NCBI RefSeq assembly: GCF_014349105.1
Contig: NZ_JACSJI010000001.1
Coordinates: forward strand, 372,001 to 436,000
Length of the DNA: 64,000 nucleotides
DNA from: Caulobacter sp. 17J80-11
GTDB lineage: Bacteria; Pseudomonadota; Alphaproteobacteria; Caulobacterales; Caulobacteraceae
Direction of reading: 5' to 3'
The notes beneath the pieces were generated by a model. That model worked only from the letters and a program-made list of their open reading frames with translations. It was not told the origin of the DNA and did not search any database. Shown here piece by piece: positions 1 through 8,399 of the stretch. The position numbers were made by a program, and so were the translations under genes. Every line of letters starts with the position of its first letter. Positions within the stretch are counted from its first letter, which is position 1.

Positions 1-1
1 G

Positions 2-3000
2 ACCATTGCGCCGCTCGTGCGCGCGCAGGATCTCCCCGAACAGCAGGATCAGCCGCAGGAGGAGCAACAGTCCGAGGTTGAGGAGATCGTGGTCACCGGT
101 TCGCGCATCCCGCGGCCGAACCAGACCTCGCCCACCGCCGTGCAGGTGGTGACGACGCAGTACATCGAGCAGACCGGCTCCATCAACACGGGCGACATCG
201 TCCGCACCCTGCCGGCGACCGGCGTCTCGTCGATCACGCCGACCAATTCGGGCTTCGCCACCACCGGCAACGCCATCACCACCGTGGACCTGCGCAACCT
301 CGGCGAGGACCGCACCCTGACCCTGGTCAACGGCCGCCGGTTCGTGCCGGGCGTGGTCGGCACCCAGGCGGTCGACTACAGCACCATCCCGACCGGGCTG
401 GTCGACCGCATCGACGTGATCACCGGCGGCGCTTCCGCAGTCTACGGCTCCGACGCCCTGGCCGGCGTGGTCAACATCCTGACCCGTAACGACTTCGAGG
501 GCTTCCAGCTCAACGGCCAGTACGGCATCAGCGACCGCGGCGACGGGGTCGAGTGGAAGGTCGCCGCCCTGGCCGGCTCGCAGTTCCAGGACGGCCGCGG
601 CCACGCCGTGGTGAACCTCGGCTACGACCACGTCGGGCCGATCCGGGCGCGCAGCCGCGGCGACCAGGGCATGGCGTTTGACGCCGTCAACGCCGTGACC
701 CGCTCCGGCGATCCGAACGACCTGAAGGGCCAGACCAACCTCTTCTCCTCGTTCATCCCCGAGGGCCGTTTCCTGATCCCGGTGCCCACCGTGGTCACCA
801 CCCCTGACGGCCCCGTGGTCCTGACGGAGAACGACACCGGCGTGTTCACCGACGCGGGGATTTTCCCGTATTCGAGCGCCGCCTTCGGCTTCAACCGTCA
901 GGAGTTCCGGTTGCTGCAGGTGCCGAGCAACCGGATCTCGACCTGGGCCGAGTTCGCCTACGACATCACCGACAACATGCGGTTCTTCTCGGAGTTGGCC
1001 TACATCCGCACCGAGGCGGAATCCCAGATCGAGCCGACGCCGCTGGGCAGCGACCAGGTCTATTTCAACGAAGCGGGCTTCGGCGCCCTTCCCACCTGTG
1101 CGGATGACAACGGCGACGGGGTCGTGGACGCGTGCCGGTTCGGCATCCCCCTGACCAGCGCTTCCGTGCCCGGAGACATCAAGGACCTGGTGCGCGCCGC
1201 CAATCCGGGCCTCGCGGACGAAGACCTGGTCGTCGGCTTCGCTCGTCGCACGCCCGAAGTCGGCAACCGCGGCAACGACATCAACCGCGACACCTTCCGC
1301 GTCGTGTTCGGCGTCGAGGGCGATCCGGTCGAGAACATCCACTACGAAGTCAGCATGAACTATGGTCGTACGGACGACGACCAGACTTCGACCGGCGACA
1401 TCAACACCGACCGCCTGCGCGCGGCCCTGGACACCGTGGTCGATCCGGCCACCGGCCAGATCGTCTGCTCGGACATCAACTTCCGCGCCCAGGGCTGCGT
1501 GCCGATCAACATCTTCGGCGAGAACTCGATCTCGCCGGCGGCGGCCGACTTCATCCGCGCTCAGACCAGCCGCGATTCGGCGATCGAAGAGTGGGTGATC
1601 AACGGCTTCGTGACCGGCCACGCCTGGGAACTGCCGGCCGGCGCGCTGGAGTGGGTGGCGGGCTCGGAGTACCGCCAGGAGAAGTCGCGCGACATCCCCG
1701 ACCCGCTCACCCAGGCGGGCGCCACCTCCGGCAACGCCACGCCGGCGACCATCGGCGAGTTCAACGTCTACGAGTTCTTCGGCGAACTGCGCATTCCGCT
1801 GCTGGCCGACATGGCCTGGGCCCAGTCGCTGGACCTGAACCTGGCCGGCCGCTGGTCCGAGTACTCCACCGTCGGCTGGACCCAGGCCTACGCCGCCTCG
1901 CTGGAATGGCAGGCGACCGACTGGGCCAAGTTCCGCGGTCAGTACTCGAAGGCGGTGCGCGCGCCGAACATCAGCGAGCTGTTCCAGCCCGCCCAGCAGG
2001 ACTTCCCGTCCGTATCGGATCCGTGCGCGGGCGTGACGGTCACCGCCGGCGGCCAGGCGGCGTTCCTGAACGTGCGCCAGGACAGCGAGAACCCCAGCAA
2101 CGTTCTCAGCAGCGGCGTCGACCCGACCACCATCGGCGATCCGATCGCCGCGGCCTGTCTGGCGGATCCGGCCCTGGCCGCGCGCGTCGCCGCCACCGGC
2201 GGTTTCTCGCAGACCCAGTTTGAGCTGCAGGGCGTTTCGGGCTTCGACACCGGCAACCCGGACCTCGCGGCCGAAACCGGCAAATCGTGGACCTTCGGGG
2301 TCATTTTCAACCCGAAATTCAACGACTGGTTGGCCCCGCTGTCGATGTCGATCGACTACTACGACATCAAGATCGACAACCGGATCCAGGCCATCGACGA
2401 GCAGGACCTGCTGAACAACTGCTACGGCGGCGCCGGCGGGTTCGACCCGACCAACCTGTTCTGCTCGTCGATCGTCCGCTTCAACAGCGGCCCGACCATC
2501 GGCGCGCTGCAGTTCGTCAACCAGACCCAGAACAACGTCGCCGAAACCACCGCCAAGGGCATCGACGTCCAGGCCAGCTACACCTTCCAGTTCAACGACT
2601 ATTTCGAGAGCTCGACGGACTGGGGCTCGCTGCTCGCCACCTGGAACTACACCTGGGTCGACGAACTGGAGACGGTGCCGTTCGCCGGGGCCGATCCGAT
2701 CGACCTGAAGGGCACCGTCGGCGCGCCCGAGAACCAGTGGCTGCTCAACCTGGTCTACAGCCGTGACAAGCTGACCGTGGCCTGGACCACGCAGTACATC
2801 GGCAAGGTGAAGATCACCAACAACTCCGACGACATCTTCTTCGGGGCTGAGATCGGTGAGCGCGCCTTCTCCGACATGCAGGTCCGCTACGACTTCAACG
2901 ACCAGTCGACCCTGTTCCTGGGCGTCGACAACATCTTCGACGAGTACGTCTTCGTCGGCGGCACCGATGGCGGCGCCGGCCAGGCGACCGGCTGGACCAC

Positions 3001-3064
3001 CTTCCCCGACGTCTACGACGGGGTCGGCCGGTTCTACTACGCCGGGGTCAAGCTGCAATATTGA
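2..3064 (+). CDS. TonB-dependent receptor (5' end outside window)
   Basis: Outer-membrane TonB-dependent receptor that would import a large substrate using energy from TonB-ExbBD. The frame is already open at the window edge, and the first residues (TIAPLVRAQDLPEQ) look like the end of a signal peptide, so the true start lies upstream. A plug domain begins with EEIVVTGSRI and holds the NGRRF and YGSDALAGVVN motifs. A long barrel region follows and ends in the aromatic GVKLQY. It resembles the second receptor at 42690-45617, especially in ITGGASA.YGSDALAGV, so the two are paralogues of one subfamily. No regulator or substrate-binding partner is adjacent, and the substrate cannot be told. A strong terminator follows at once. 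Confidence 0.93.
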   Translation, partial: TIAPLVRAQDLPEQQDQPQEEQQSEVEEIVVTGSRIPRPNQTSPTAVQVVTTQYIEQTGSINTGDIVRTLPATGVSSITPTNSGFATTGNAITTVDLRNLGEDRTLTLVNGRRFVPGVVGTQAVDYSTIPTGLVDRIDVITGGASAVYGSDALAGVVNILTRNDFEGFQLNGQYGISDRGDGVEWKVAALAGSQFQDGRGHAVVNLGYDHVGPIRARSRGDQGMAFDAVNAVTRSGDPNDLKGQTNLFSSFIPEGRFLIPVPTVVTTPDGPVVLTENDTGVFTDAGIFPYSSAAFGFNRQEFRLLQVPSNRISTWAEFAYDITDNMRFFSELAYIRTEAESQIEPTPLGSDQVYFNEAGFGALPTCADDNGDGVVDACRFGIPLTSASVPGDIKDLVRAANPGLADEDLVVGFARRTPEVGNRGNDINRDTFRVVFGVEGDPVENIHYEVSMNYGRTDDDQTSTGDINTDRLRAALDTVVDPATGQIVCSDINFRAQGCVPINIFGENSISPAAADFIRAQTSRDSAIEEWVINGFVTGHAWELPAGALEWVAGSEYRQEKSRDIPDPLTQAGATSGNATPATIGEFNVYEFFGELRIPLLADMAWAQSLDLNLAGRWSEYSTVGWTQAYAASLEWQATDWAKFRGQYSKAVRAPNISELFQPAQQDFPSVSDPCAGVTVTAGGQAAFLNVRQDSENPSNVLSSGVDPTTIGDPIAAACLADPALAARVAATGGFSQTQFELQGVSGFDTGNPDLAAETGKSWTFGVIFNPKFNDWLAPLSMSIDYYDIKIDNRIQAIDEQDLLNNCYGGAGGFDPTNLFCSSIVRFNSGPTIGALQFVNQTQNNVAETTAKGIDVQASYTFQFNDYFESSTDWGSLLATWNYTWVDELETVPFAGADPIDLKGTVGAPENQWLLNLVYSRDKLTVAWTTQYIGKVKITNNSDDIFFGAEIGERAFSDMQVRYDFNDQSTLFLGVDNIFDEYVFVGGTDGGAGQATGWTTFPDVYDGVGRFYYAGVKLQY

Positions 3065-3150
3065 CGCGGGCGCGGGAGCCTTTTCGCTCCTGAGGCGTTT
3101 AGCTTCACGCCAATTCCTCCTGGGCGGCGTGTTTGCCCCCAGCCCTTCAA

Positions 3151-3180
3151 GGCGGCTCCTCGCGGAGCCGCCTTTTTTTT
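3151..3180 (+). terminator. Rho-independent terminator of the TonB receptor gene
   Basis: A perfect 9-bp GC stem (GGCGGCTCC paired with GGAGCCGCC) with a TCGC loop is followed by eight T. It lies 87 bases after the receptor stop and just before the convergent carA stop. Confidence 0.9.
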
Positions 3181-3215
3181 GGGATCGAGCCGGCGGCCGG
3201 CCCGCCTTGCTGGCC

Positions 3216-4382
3216 TTAGGATTGCGCGTCCATCAGGGCGGCGAAGCGCTCGAACAGGTAGAGGCTGTCGGTCGGCCCGGGCGAGGCTTCAGGATGGTGC
3301 TGGACGCTGAAGATCGGGCGGTCCTTCACCTCGAGGCCGCAGTTGGTGCCGTCGAACAGGGAGACGTGGGTCTCCTGCACGGGCGCGGGCAGGCTGTCGC
3401 GGTCCACGGTGAAGCCGTGGTTCATCGACACGATTTCCACCTTGCCGGTGGTCAGGTCCTTCACCGGATGGTTCGCGCCGTGGTGGCCCTGGTCCATCTT
3501 CACGGTCTTGGCGCCGAGCGCCAGCGCCAGCATCTGGTGGCCCAGGCAGATGCCGAACACCGGCTTGCCGCTCTCCACCAGCTTCCTGATCTCCGGCACG
3601 GCGTACTCGCCGGTCGCGGCCGGGTCGCCCGGGCCGTTCGACAGCAGGATGCCGTCCGGATTGCGGGCCAGCACTTCTTCCGCGGTGGCGGTGGCCGGCA
3701 GCACGGTGGCGCGGGCGCCGACGCTGGTCAGGGCGCGCAGGATGTTGCGCTTCACGCCGTAGTCGAGGACCACGACCTCGTACTTCGGCTGGCCGGCCTT
3801 GGCGTAGCCTTCCGGCCACGTCCACAGGCCCTCGTCGTAGACGAACGGCTGCAGGGTGGTGGCGTCCTTGGCCAGGTCGAGGCCGACCAGGCCGCTCCAC
3901 TCGCGCGCCTTGGCGACCAGGGCGTCCAGATCGAACTTGCCTTCCGGATCGTGGGCGATGACCCCGTGCGGCGAGCCGTGCTCGCGGATGCGCTTGGTCA
4001 GCGAGCGGGTGTCGACGCCGGCCAGGCCGACGACGCCGCGGCGCTTCATCCAGCCGTCGAGGTCGCCCTGCGAGCGATAGTTGGCCGGCGCGGTCGGCAG
4101 GTCGCGGAAGATCGCGCCCCGCGCCGAGGTCTCGCCGCCCTGGCCGATCTGCTCCACGTCCTCCAGGTTCACGCCGACGTTGCCGACGTGGGGGAAGGTG
4201 AAGGCCAGGATCTGGCTCATGTAGGACGGGTCGGTCAGGATTTCCTGATAGCCGGTCATGGCGGTGTTGAAGACCACCTCGCCCAGCGCCTCGCCGGTCG
4301 CGCCGACGCCGATTCCCTGCAGGATGGTGCCGTCGGCCAGGGCCAGCACTCCGGTCGCGCCGCTCATGAGTTTCGTCGTCAT
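3216..4382 (-). CDS. carA: Carbamoyl-phosphate synthase small (glutaminase) subunit
   Basis: Hydrolyses glutamine and passes ammonia to CarB for carbamoyl phosphate synthesis, feeding arginine and pyrimidines. The 388-residue protein has the usual two domains: an N-terminal CarA domain ([29 protein letters not shown]) and a C-terminal class I glutamine amidotransferase domain. The latter has the nucleophile in GICLGHQ, and the His/Glu pair in HHPEASPGP. The start is set at the ATG giving MTTKLMSG, with GAGGAGA about 9 bases upstream. A longer open frame (to 4418) adds residues without family support. carB is not in this window. Convergent to the TonB receptor gene. Confidence 0.97.
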   Translation of the reverse strand: MTTKLMSGATGVLALADGTILQGIGVGATGEALGEVVFNTAMTGYQEILTDPSYMSQILAFTFPHVGNVGVNLEDVEQIGQGGETSARGAIFRDLPTAPANYRSQGDLDGWMKRRGVVGLAGVDTRSLTKRIREHGSPHGVIAHDPEGKFDLDALVAKAREWSGLVGLDLAKDATTLQPFVYDEGLWTWPEGYAKAGQPKYEVVVLDYGVKRNILRALTSVGARATVLPATATAEEVLARNPDGILLSNGPGDPAATGEYAVPEIRKLVESGKPVFGICLGHQMLALALGAKTVKMDQGHHGANHPVKDLTTGKVEIVSMNHGFTVDRDSLPAPVQETHVSLFDGTNCGLEVKDRPIFSVQHHPEASPGPTDSLYLFERFAALMDAQS

Positions 4383-4529
4383 CGCAGCGTCTCCTCGGAA
4401 ATCACACCAGGCTTGCAAAACGGCGGGCCGAGGTCTTTCTCGGCCCGCCGCGCAAACGGTCGCGTAGGTAGTGATTCAGGCAGACGCGGTCAACGCGTTT
4501 TCGGTCGCAGCCCGGCGGCGGGCGGCCGG

Positions 4530-4955
4530 TCAGCAGGCCTTGGAGTTGTACAGATCCATCAGGTAGTCGAGCCGCTGGTACTTCGGTCCCAGCGCCATGG
4601 CCTCCTGCTGCAGGGCGGTCATCTCATCGGCCATCTTGCGCTGCGCCGCGCTCACCTGCGCCTGGCGGGCCATGGACAGGGCCTGGCCGCCGAACGGAAC
4701 CAGGCCGGCCAGGCTGGACGCGACGGTCGAGCCGACCCCGCCCGTCATCGCCCCCATCTGGTCCTTGACGGTGTCGTTCATGGCTTCGGCCTGACGGTTC
4801 TGTTCGGCCTGGAGCTCGGCGTTGAGGCCGTTGACCTCCTGGAGCAGGACTTCGCAGGTCTTCGCGCGGTCGCCGGCGCGGATCACCTCGTAGGGGGCCG
4901 CAGCGGGCGCCGGATCGGTCGCCGCCATCGCGAGAAAAAGCAGGGCCTCCAGCAT
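4530..4955 (-). CDS. Small exported protein with helical/coiled-coil segments, unknown function
   Basis: A protein of 141 residues I cannot assign to a family. The start MLEALLFLAMAATDP gives a short hydrophobic leader, so export is likely; a CGGAG element lies upstream. The body is strongly helical (ELQAEQNRQAEAMNDTVKDQ and KMADEMTALQQEAMALGP), around a Gly/Ser-rich hydrophobic middle (GGVGSTVASSLAGLVPFGG) that could insert in or lie on a membrane. It has a single Cys near residue 40 (AKTCEVLLQ) and another at the very C-terminus (SKAC). It stands alone between carA and a divergent small gene. Confidence 0.7.
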   Translation of the reverse strand: MLEALLFLAMAATDPAPAAAPYEVIRAGDRAKTCEVLLQEVNGLNAELQAEQNRQAEAMNDTVKDQMGAMTGGVGSTVASSLAGLVPFGGQALSMARQAQVSAAQRKMADEMTALQQEAMALGPKYQRLDYLMDLYNSKAC

Positions 4956-5149
4956 GATTCGAACTCCGTGCGTCGACGTCACGCTCTCACGCCAGTCGGC
5001 GCGCGGGCGCGGCGGCTGCGGCGAACCCGGTCCCGGGCGCGGTGAAACCCGCCGCTGCGCCTAACCGAATGTTCACTGGCGGGCGCGGCCAGGGCGCGGC
5101 AGAAAGCTTGGCGGAATGCTCTTCACCGTCGTCTGGAGGCGCCCGGCCG

Positions 5150-5395
5150 ATGCTTCAGTTGCGTCCCAATTGCGAGTGCTGCGATCGCGACCTGCCGCCC
5201 GCGGCGCAGGCCTTCATCTGCACCTTCGAGTGCACGTTCTGCACCGACTGCACCAACCGGCGCTTCGCCGGCGTCTGCCCGAACTGCGGCGGCGAACTGG
5301 TGCGCCGCCCGGTCCGCCCGGCCGCCGCGCTGGAGCGCTTCCCGGCTTCGACGGAACGGGTGACCAAGCCGCACGCGGGCTGTAAAGCCGGGTGA
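5150..5395 (+). CDS. DUF1272-type small zinc-ribbon protein
   Basis: An 81-residue cytoplasmic protein with paired cysteine motifs: CECC near residue 8, CTFECTFCTDC, and CPNCGG near the middle. This is the pattern of the DUF1272 family, whose role is unknown; the cysteines presumably bind one or two zinc ions. The start is the ATG at 5150, with GGAGG about 10 bases upstream. An upstream in-frame extension lacks a binding site. Its stop overlaps the next ATG (TGATG), so it is probably translated together with the acetyltransferase. Confidence 0.85.
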   Translation: MLQLRPNCECCDRDLPPAAQAFICTFECTFCTDCTNRRFAGVCPNCGGELVRRPVRPAAALERFPASTERVTKPHAGCKAG

Positions 5396-5871
5396 TGCTC
5401 ACCATCCGTCCGGCGCGCCCGTCCGACGCGCCCCTCGTCTTTCAGCTCGTGCGCGAGCTGGCCGACTACGAAAAGCTGCTGCACGAGGTCGTGGCCAGCG
5501 AGGCCGACGTCACCGCCGCCCTGTTCGCTGAGGGCGCGCGCGCCTTCTGCGATATCGCCGAGGTCGACGGCGAGCCGGCCGGCTTCGCCCTGTGGTTCAA
5601 CAACTTCTCCACCTTCCGCGGCCGCCACGGGATCTATCTGGAGGATCTGTTCGTCCGTCCGGCCTTCCGCGGGCGGGGAATCGGCAAGGCGCTTCTGGCG
5701 GGCCTGGCCAAACGCTGCGTCGAGCAGGGCTATGCGCGGCTGGAATGGGCGGTGCTGGACTGGAACGCGCCGGCCATCGGCTTCTACGAGGGCCTGGGCG
5801 CGACCGTGCTGCCCGACTGGCGCGTGTGCCGCCTGACCGGGCCGGCCCTGGAGGCGCTGGGTCGGGGTTAG
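5395..5871 (+). CDS. GNAT family N-acetyltransferase
   Basis: A 158-residue acetyl-CoA-dependent N-acetyltransferase. The acetyl-CoA pyrophosphate loop is visible as RPAFRGRGIGKALL after the core strand YLEDLFVRP, and the late WNAPAIGFYEGLGA motif is typical of the spermidine/diamine acetyltransferase (SSAT) branch; the start TIRPARPSDAP is also typical. The substrate is not certain; a polyamine or thialysine is a guess from the SSAT-like motifs. The ATG overlaps the stop of the DUF1272 gene. Its own stop overlaps that of the convergent APC transporter gene by four bases. Confidence 0.9.
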   Translation: MLTIRPARPSDAPLVFQLVRELADYEKLLHEVVASEADVTAALFAEGARAFCDIAEVDGEPAGFALWFNNFSTFRGRHGIYLEDLFVRPAFRGRGIGKALLAGLAKRCVEQGYARLEWAVLDWNAPAIGFYEGLGATVLPDWRVCRLTGPALEALGRG

Positions 5872-7178
5872 GCCGCCGCCGCCGCCCGCCGCCGCGTCAG
5901 GGCCGAGATCGCCCACAGCGGCGTGGTCGCCAGCAGCACGACCCCGGTGACCTTCAGCAGCTCGCGGTCCGACGACCAGATCGTCCAGATGGAGAACAGC
6001 GCGCCGGCGAGCGCCAGCAGGCGCGCGCCCAGCCGCGGCCCCGGGCGTTCGATCGCGCCGGCGAAGCGCACCAGGGCCAGGGCGCACAGGCCGTAGACCA
6101 CCATGAACAGCACGGTGGAGACGTTGATCAGCACCTCGAACTGTTCGCCCAGGGTCGGCGAGGCGGACAGCACCGCCGCGCCGGTCATGAGCGCGCTGGT
6201 GACCAGGATGTCGCGCACCGGCGTGCGGTCCGGTTCGACTTCGCTGATCGCGCGCGGCAGGAAGCCTTCGGCGGCGGTGGCGCGGTTGGTCTCGGCCGCC
6301 ACCAGGATCCAGCCGCCGAGCGTGCCGATCGCCTTGACCAGGGCGCAGACCGCCACCGCCGCGCCGACAGTCGGGCCGGCCAGGCGGGTGACCGCGTCGG
6401 CGAAGGGCGCGGTCGAGGTCGCCAGTTCGCCGGCCGGGATGATGCCCATGATGGCCACGGTCGCGGCCATGTAGACCACGGCGGCCAGGCCGACGCCGCC
6501 CAGCGCCGCGATGGGGATGTCGCGCTGCGGGTCGCGCACCGCCGCGGCGGCGACGTTGGCGCTTTCGAAGCCGAGGAAGGCCCAGAACACCGTCACGACC
6601 GAGGGGGGGATTGTCTCGGCCAGCGGCTTGCCCGAGGGATTCCACGAGCCGGTGAACACGTGCGGGTCGAAGTCGATCACGCCCAGCACGATCACCGCCA
6701 GAATGGGCAGCAGGCCGATCAGCAGGGTCAGGCCCGACAGGCGCGCCACCAGGCGCGGGCCCAGCAGGTTGGCCCCGGCCAGCAGCCAGATCGCCCCGAT
6801 CGCCGCGGCGGTGGTCGGGACCGGGCCCTTCAGGCCGGGCACGAACACGGCCAGATAGCCGACTACGGCCAGCGCGATGGCGACGTTGCCGACCCAGCTC
6901 GACACCCAGTAGGCCATGGACGAGGCGAAGCCGAACGGCCGGCCGAGGCCGTCGCCGGCGTAGGTGGCGATGCCGTTCAGCGTCGGGCGCAGCATGGCCA
7001 GCAGCGCGAACGCCCCGGCCAGCACCAGGCCGCCGGCGGTGGCCGCCAGCCACGACAGCACGCTGGACGAGCCCACCGAGGCCAGGGTGGCCGGCAGCAG
7101 GTAGACGCCGGAGCCGATCATATTGCCCGCCACCAGCAGGGCGGCCAGGAACGGCCCGATCTTCTTGGTCGTAGTCAT
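5868..7178 (-). CDS. APC-family amino acid/polyamine transporter (AdiC/PotE-like)
   Basis: A 436-residue inner-membrane transporter with about 12 hydrophobic segments. The N-terminus has the unwound TM1 signature of the amino acid-polyamine-organocation family (NMIGSGVYLLPATLA), close to the GSGVFLLPANLA of arginine/agmatine exchangers. The motif GGWILVAAET in mid-protein matches the region of AdiC holding the gating Trp. The substrate is likely an amino acid or amine, but uptake or exchange cannot be decided. The Rieske oxygenase gene lies 18 bases upstream on the same strand, so transporter and oxygenase may act on one compound. Confidence 0.9.
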   Translation of the reverse strand: MTTTKKIGPFLAALLVAGNMIGSGVYLLPATLASVGSSSVLSWLAATAGGLVLAGAFALLAMLRPTLNGIATYAGDGLGRPFGFASSMAYWVSSWVGNVAIALAVVGYLAVFVPGLKGPVPTTAAAIGAIWLLAGANLLGPRLVARLSGLTLLIGLLPILAVIVLGVIDFDPHVFTGSWNPSGKPLAETIPPSVVTVFWAFLGFESANVAAAAVRDPQRDIPIAALGGVGLAAVVYMAATVAIMGIIPAGELATSTAPFADAVTRLAGPTVGAAVAVCALVKAIGTLGGWILVAAETNRATAAEGFLPRAISEVEPDRTPVRDILVTSALMTGAAVLSASPTLGEQFEVLINVSTVLFMVVYGLCALALVRFAGAIERPGPRLGARLLALAGALFSIWTIWSSDRELLKVTGVVLLATTPLWAISALTRRRAAAAA

Positions 7179-7196
7179 GCCGCCCCCCGGCGCGCT

Positions 7197-8258
7197 CTAC
7201 TCAGCCACCAGGCAGCCGCCCTCGGCGAAGCCCGGCTCGGGTTCTTCAGCCCGTCTATGCGGCCGCGCGTGCGCCTCGGCCACCTGGGCCTGGAACCAGG
7301 CCACGGCGTTTTCCTGGCGCGGCGACAAGGCGCCGAACTCGTAGACGCCGGCGTCGAGGTTCTGCTGCACCTTCTCGCAGATCCAGGCGTCCTCGGCCGT
7401 CAGCCGGTCCGAGGCGGCCAGGGTGTCGTCCATCGGCTCGTCCGCGTGGTGCAGGTAGAGGTAGTCCAGCCGGGTGCGGCCGAAGCCGTCCGGGCGCATG
7501 TGCTCGATCATCAGCCCGCGCCGGTAGACGTTCACCGCCAGGTTCGGCCAGACCCAGGCCCACAGGCCCTCCTGGGTGCTGCCCTCGGCCGAGGGCACCT
7601 CGTGCACGGCGATCCGGCCGTCCATGCGCACCTGGTAGGCGCCGCAGTCGACCTCGGCCGCCAGGGTCGGGTGCACGGCGCTGATGTGATAGCCCTCGAG
7701 ATAGTTCTCGACGTAGACCTTCCAGTTGCAGCCCAGGCTGTGGCTGCGGCGCAGGGTGGCGGTCGGGATCTCGATCTCGCGCTCGCGCCACAGGGTCTCG
7801 AGCGGCTGAAGCGTATCCATCAGCGGCGCGGCGTCGGCGTCCAGGTTCACGAACACGAAGCCGCGCCAGGTCTCCACCCGGATCGGGAACAGCGGGAAGT
7901 TGCGCGGGTCGAAGCCCTCGGCCGCGCCGAACCCGACCGCGCTGCGCAGCCGCCCGTCCAGGGTGTAGCGCCAGCCGTGGTAGCGGCAGACGAACTCGCC
8001 CTCGCACTTGCCGGCGGTCTCGCCGACCAGCGGGCCGGCGCGATGGCGGCAGACGTTGTGGAAGCCGTTCAGCGCCCCGTCCTTGCCGCGCACGACCACG
8101 ACCGGAAAGCCGGCGATCGAATCGGCCAGGTAGTCGCCCGGCTCGCCCAGGTCGCGCTCCAGCCCGAGGAACTGCCAGCTTTTCGCGAACACGCCGTGGC
8201 GTTCGCGCTCGAAGGCGGAGGGACTGCGATAGAGCTCGGCGCGGGCGGTGATCAGCAT
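7197..8258 (-). CDS. Rieske aromatic-ring-hydroxylating-type oxygenase, alpha subunit
   Basis: A 353-residue non-heme iron oxygenase. The Rieske [2Fe-2S] ligands are Cys70/His72 (VCRHRAGP) and Cys91/His94 (CRYHGW). The mononuclear iron site is marked by ENYLEGYHISAVHP (His191, His196). The type fits choline/carnitine/betaine monooxygenases as well as aromatic dioxygenases; the substrate is not known, and no reductase or beta subunit is adjacent. The frame is open far upstream, but MLITARAELYRSP is the family-like N-terminus, so the start is 8258. It probably shares a transcript with the APC transporter gene, and is divergent from dnaG. Confidence 0.9.
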   Translation of the reverse strand: MLITARAELYRSPSAFERERHGVFAKSWQFLGLERDLGEPGDYLADSIAGFPVVVVRGKDGALNGFHNVCRHRAGPLVGETAGKCEGEFVCRYHGWRYTLDGRLRSAVGFGAAEGFDPRNFPLFPIRVETWRGFVFVNLDADAAPLMDTLQPLETLWREREIEIPTATLRRSHSLGCNWKVYVENYLEGYHISAVHPTLAAEVDCGAYQVRMDGRIAVHEVPSAEGSTQEGLWAWVWPNLAVNVYRRGLMIEHMRPDGFGRTRLDYLYLHHADEPMDDTLAASDRLTAEDAWICEKVQQNLDAGVYEFGALSPRQENAVAWFQAQVAEAHARPHRRAEEPEPGFAEGGCLVAE

Positions 8259-8399
8259 GCGCGATGTTCCGCACGCCTGCGGACGCGGGTCAACGTGGAC
8301 AAACTGCGCCGTGGGCGTATGAACTTGGTGGAGATGTCGGGGGGACGTGCGAAACTCGATCGCATTGCGCTCGCGGTCCGCATCGTGGATTGAGCGCCG

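Noticed and set aside
2856-5045. A long open frame of more than 700 codons on the + strand
   Set aside because: It runs antisense through carA, with Ala/Gly/Arg/His-biased composition typical of shadow frames in high-GC DNA; carA is unmistakable.
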